Source: Parapristionchus giblindavisi (Eukaryota; Nematoda; Chromadorea; Rhabditida; Diplogasteridae). From it: a DNA stretch of 64,000 nt. A model generated the notes under the pieces. It saw only the letters and a program-made list of their open reading frames with translations, did no database searches and had not been told where the DNA came from. Shown here piece after piece: positions 62,534 to 64,000 of the stretch. A program made the translations under genes and the position numbers. The number at the start of each line of letters is the position of its first letter. Within the stretch, counting starts at the first letter, position 1. The stretch covers positions 80,611-144,610 of the forward strand of contig CALSFV010000439.1 in NCBI GenBank assembly GCA_943737045.1. The letters are read 5' to 3'.

Positions 62534-62729
62534 CTCTGGTATTTCCAAACTAGTAGTTTACTTACGTGACGTCACAGACTAGCAGTTTACTGTTAGTTTA
62601 GTACTAGTGAAAGAACATTTGGCGAAATGCATTACCATATTATACACCACTACTAGTAAACTTTTAACTAGCCGTAGACTTGCAAGTAGTGGAAATGATT
62701 AGTAAACTACTAGTTTGAAAATACCAGAG
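62534..62729. mobile_element. E-family element with ACTAGTAGTTTACT core
   Basis: Ends CTCTGGTATTTCCAAACTAG and its near complement; shares GTGAAAGAACATTTGGCGAA with the copy at 12351 but replaces the AAGTAGACTT words. Confidence 0.75.
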
Positions 62730-62892
62730 TAAACGACTGATAGAACAATCCTATCTATCTATTTCTGCCTATTGTTGACATTATATCAATATAAATTTGT
62801 TATGACTACAAAAATAATCGAAATTGGAGTGGATTTATGTATTGGTCGTCGTTTTCATTCGAAAACAGCAGCGATACAGGAAAATGAGAATA

Positions 62893-63126
62893 TTTGAGCG
62901 TATAAAAATCACTTGTTTTATTTGTAGAAGAGACTATTTCTTGTTTTGCATGGTTCAGAAACTATGCCGATCTCTTTTATATCAAATAGCGCGCGGCGAA
63001 GGTCAGCCGGGTTAGGGAGAGGCAGCGGAGAGACAATCGAGGCGGGGCGAGATCTAGCCTTTGAGCGACTTCCGTTCTTTAGAGCACAGTGTCAATTTCT
63101 TATGCAAGTACATTTTATACACACAA
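62893..63126 (-). mobile_element. F-family inverted-repeat element, copy 3 (inverted)
   Basis: Begins TTTGAGCGTATAAAAATCAC and ends TTATACACACAA; body is the complement of the other copies but lacks the interior hairpin's second half. Confidence 0.8.
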
Positions 63127-63609
63127 TAAAAGAATATTTTATTTTACAATAAAAGTGAATCACATGAAATTTGGAATAGATGAATTGTCTTCAAATTGAG
63201 AAAACAATTTTTTCTTTGGTTTGAAATTTATCATAAAAATCTATCATATACATTATATAAAAAAATTGTATTATGCTGACTGACACTTCAAGTGTATTCC
63301 CTAATATATTGTCCCGGTAATTTGTTTTGATAGAATAATTCCTACAATGCATAAAGGTCGTTGACAATGGTTTTCAGTCGCTCTAAATCTTCTAAACGAC
63401 TCTAGCTCAACACATAAATCCTGAGTTTATTCATAAATATTTTTTATAGACGGTACCTTTTAAGTTTGTGTACAGCCAAGGTATTTTCATGTACCAATTC
63501 ATGCGTAGAACTGGTAAAGAAAATCATTGTCAACAATTTCGTCATTTATTGTACGCTCTAGTTCTTTGTGATTCGAACAGGGGAGATTGGGCATGATCTT
63601 TGGTCCCTT

Positions 63610-63715
63610 TAAATTCACATCCCGAGCTCTTTTGAAACTCTACGCTCTCACCATACACTCTCGCATTATTGTCAACGAGAGAGCGTTGCCAGAGCGGAGA
63701 GTAAACTTTGCTTGA
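63610..63715. mobile_element. A-family hairpin copy
   Basis: GAGCTCTTTTGAAACTCTAC and the mirror with GCCAGAGCGGAGAG. Confidence 0.75.
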
Positions 63716-63779
63716 TATGTAGTTTGATACTCTCTGAATGATGAGTTGAGCTACTTGAGTCAGTCTCTGCAGACACAGG

Positions 63780-63880
63780 CCGAGCTAATCTAAATCTTCG
63801 GCAATACTCTCGTGATCAAAAAAGCCAGAGAGTATGTGAGAGCGGAGAGTTTCAAATTAGCTTGGGGTGTGTCAAGTACT
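63780..63880. mobile_element. A-family hairpin copy, last in window
   Basis: CCGAGCTAATCTAAATC on the left, GAGAGCGGAGAGTTTCAAA on the right. Confidence 0.75.
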
Positions 63881-64000
63881 AAATCACCTCTGTCACTGAA
63901 CCAATTAAACGTGTTTACTGCACTAAATCATTCGTTGATTTTGAGAAAAATATTATGATCAACATATTTTTCCGAGAGTAGGAGGAAATACTAATGAAAG

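Noticed and set aside
36352..63880. A-family hairpins as transcription terminators or microRNA genes
   Set aside because: They are dispersed, TTAA-flanked and present in many copies, so they are transposons first; a small-RNA role would need expression data.

Overview
Eukaryotic, very probably nematode, genomic DNA. The AT-rich sequence has short introns ending in TTTCAG-like acceptors. Exons of a glycogen synthase and of an atypical soluble guanylate cyclase both read like nematode family members. Scattered CTACCGTAA-type motifs also fit. A Pristionchus-like (rhabditine) worm is a reasonable guess, but the species cannot be fixed from the sequence. Calls rest on exon translation, splice-phase bookkeeping and repeat comparison by eye.

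Layout. (1) 1-10.7 kb, plus strand: a tandemly duplicated 3' gene end. Two copies of a three-exon C-terminus of an unrecognised protein (4039-5137 and 7865-9475) are each followed by a homologous 3' flank; a third flank opens the window. (2) 11.9-29.5 kb, minus strand: one long atypical soluble guanylate cyclase gene, from the haem-binding N-terminus near 29.46 kb to the stop at 11,964. Its catalytic half is in perfect splice phase. Its N-terminal half carries a frameshift, a stop, a probable lost acceptor and several transposon insertions. (3) 17.7-24.6 kb: a segment of about 6.9 kb with inverted ends and a 4-bp target duplication sits at a cyclase exon end. It carries a broken multi-exon glycogen synthase copy on the plus strand. 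(4) 31.7-35.1 kb: foldbacks, degraded Tc1-like transposase pieces and a stray piece of the 3' flank from region 1. (5) 36-64 kb: almost gene-free. It is filled with CT-rich microsatellites and at least 20 copies of a hairpin element of about 110 bp, plus other small inverted-repeat elements, a 5'-truncated LINE, a tRNA-Ala-like gene and a lone last exon of an acidic ribosomal P-protein.

The dominant theme is non-autonomous inverted-repeat DNA transposons of at least a dozen families. Many have readable target duplications: TTAA, 8 bp hAT-like, 4 bp ANNN, TA, and TAA. Two have internal empty-site proof in the neighbouring tandem copy. Four unrelated families carry tRNA-like sequence with A and/or B boxes. 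Several insertions in the cyclase lie exactly at splice sites, where the element end appears to recreate or supply the splice signal.
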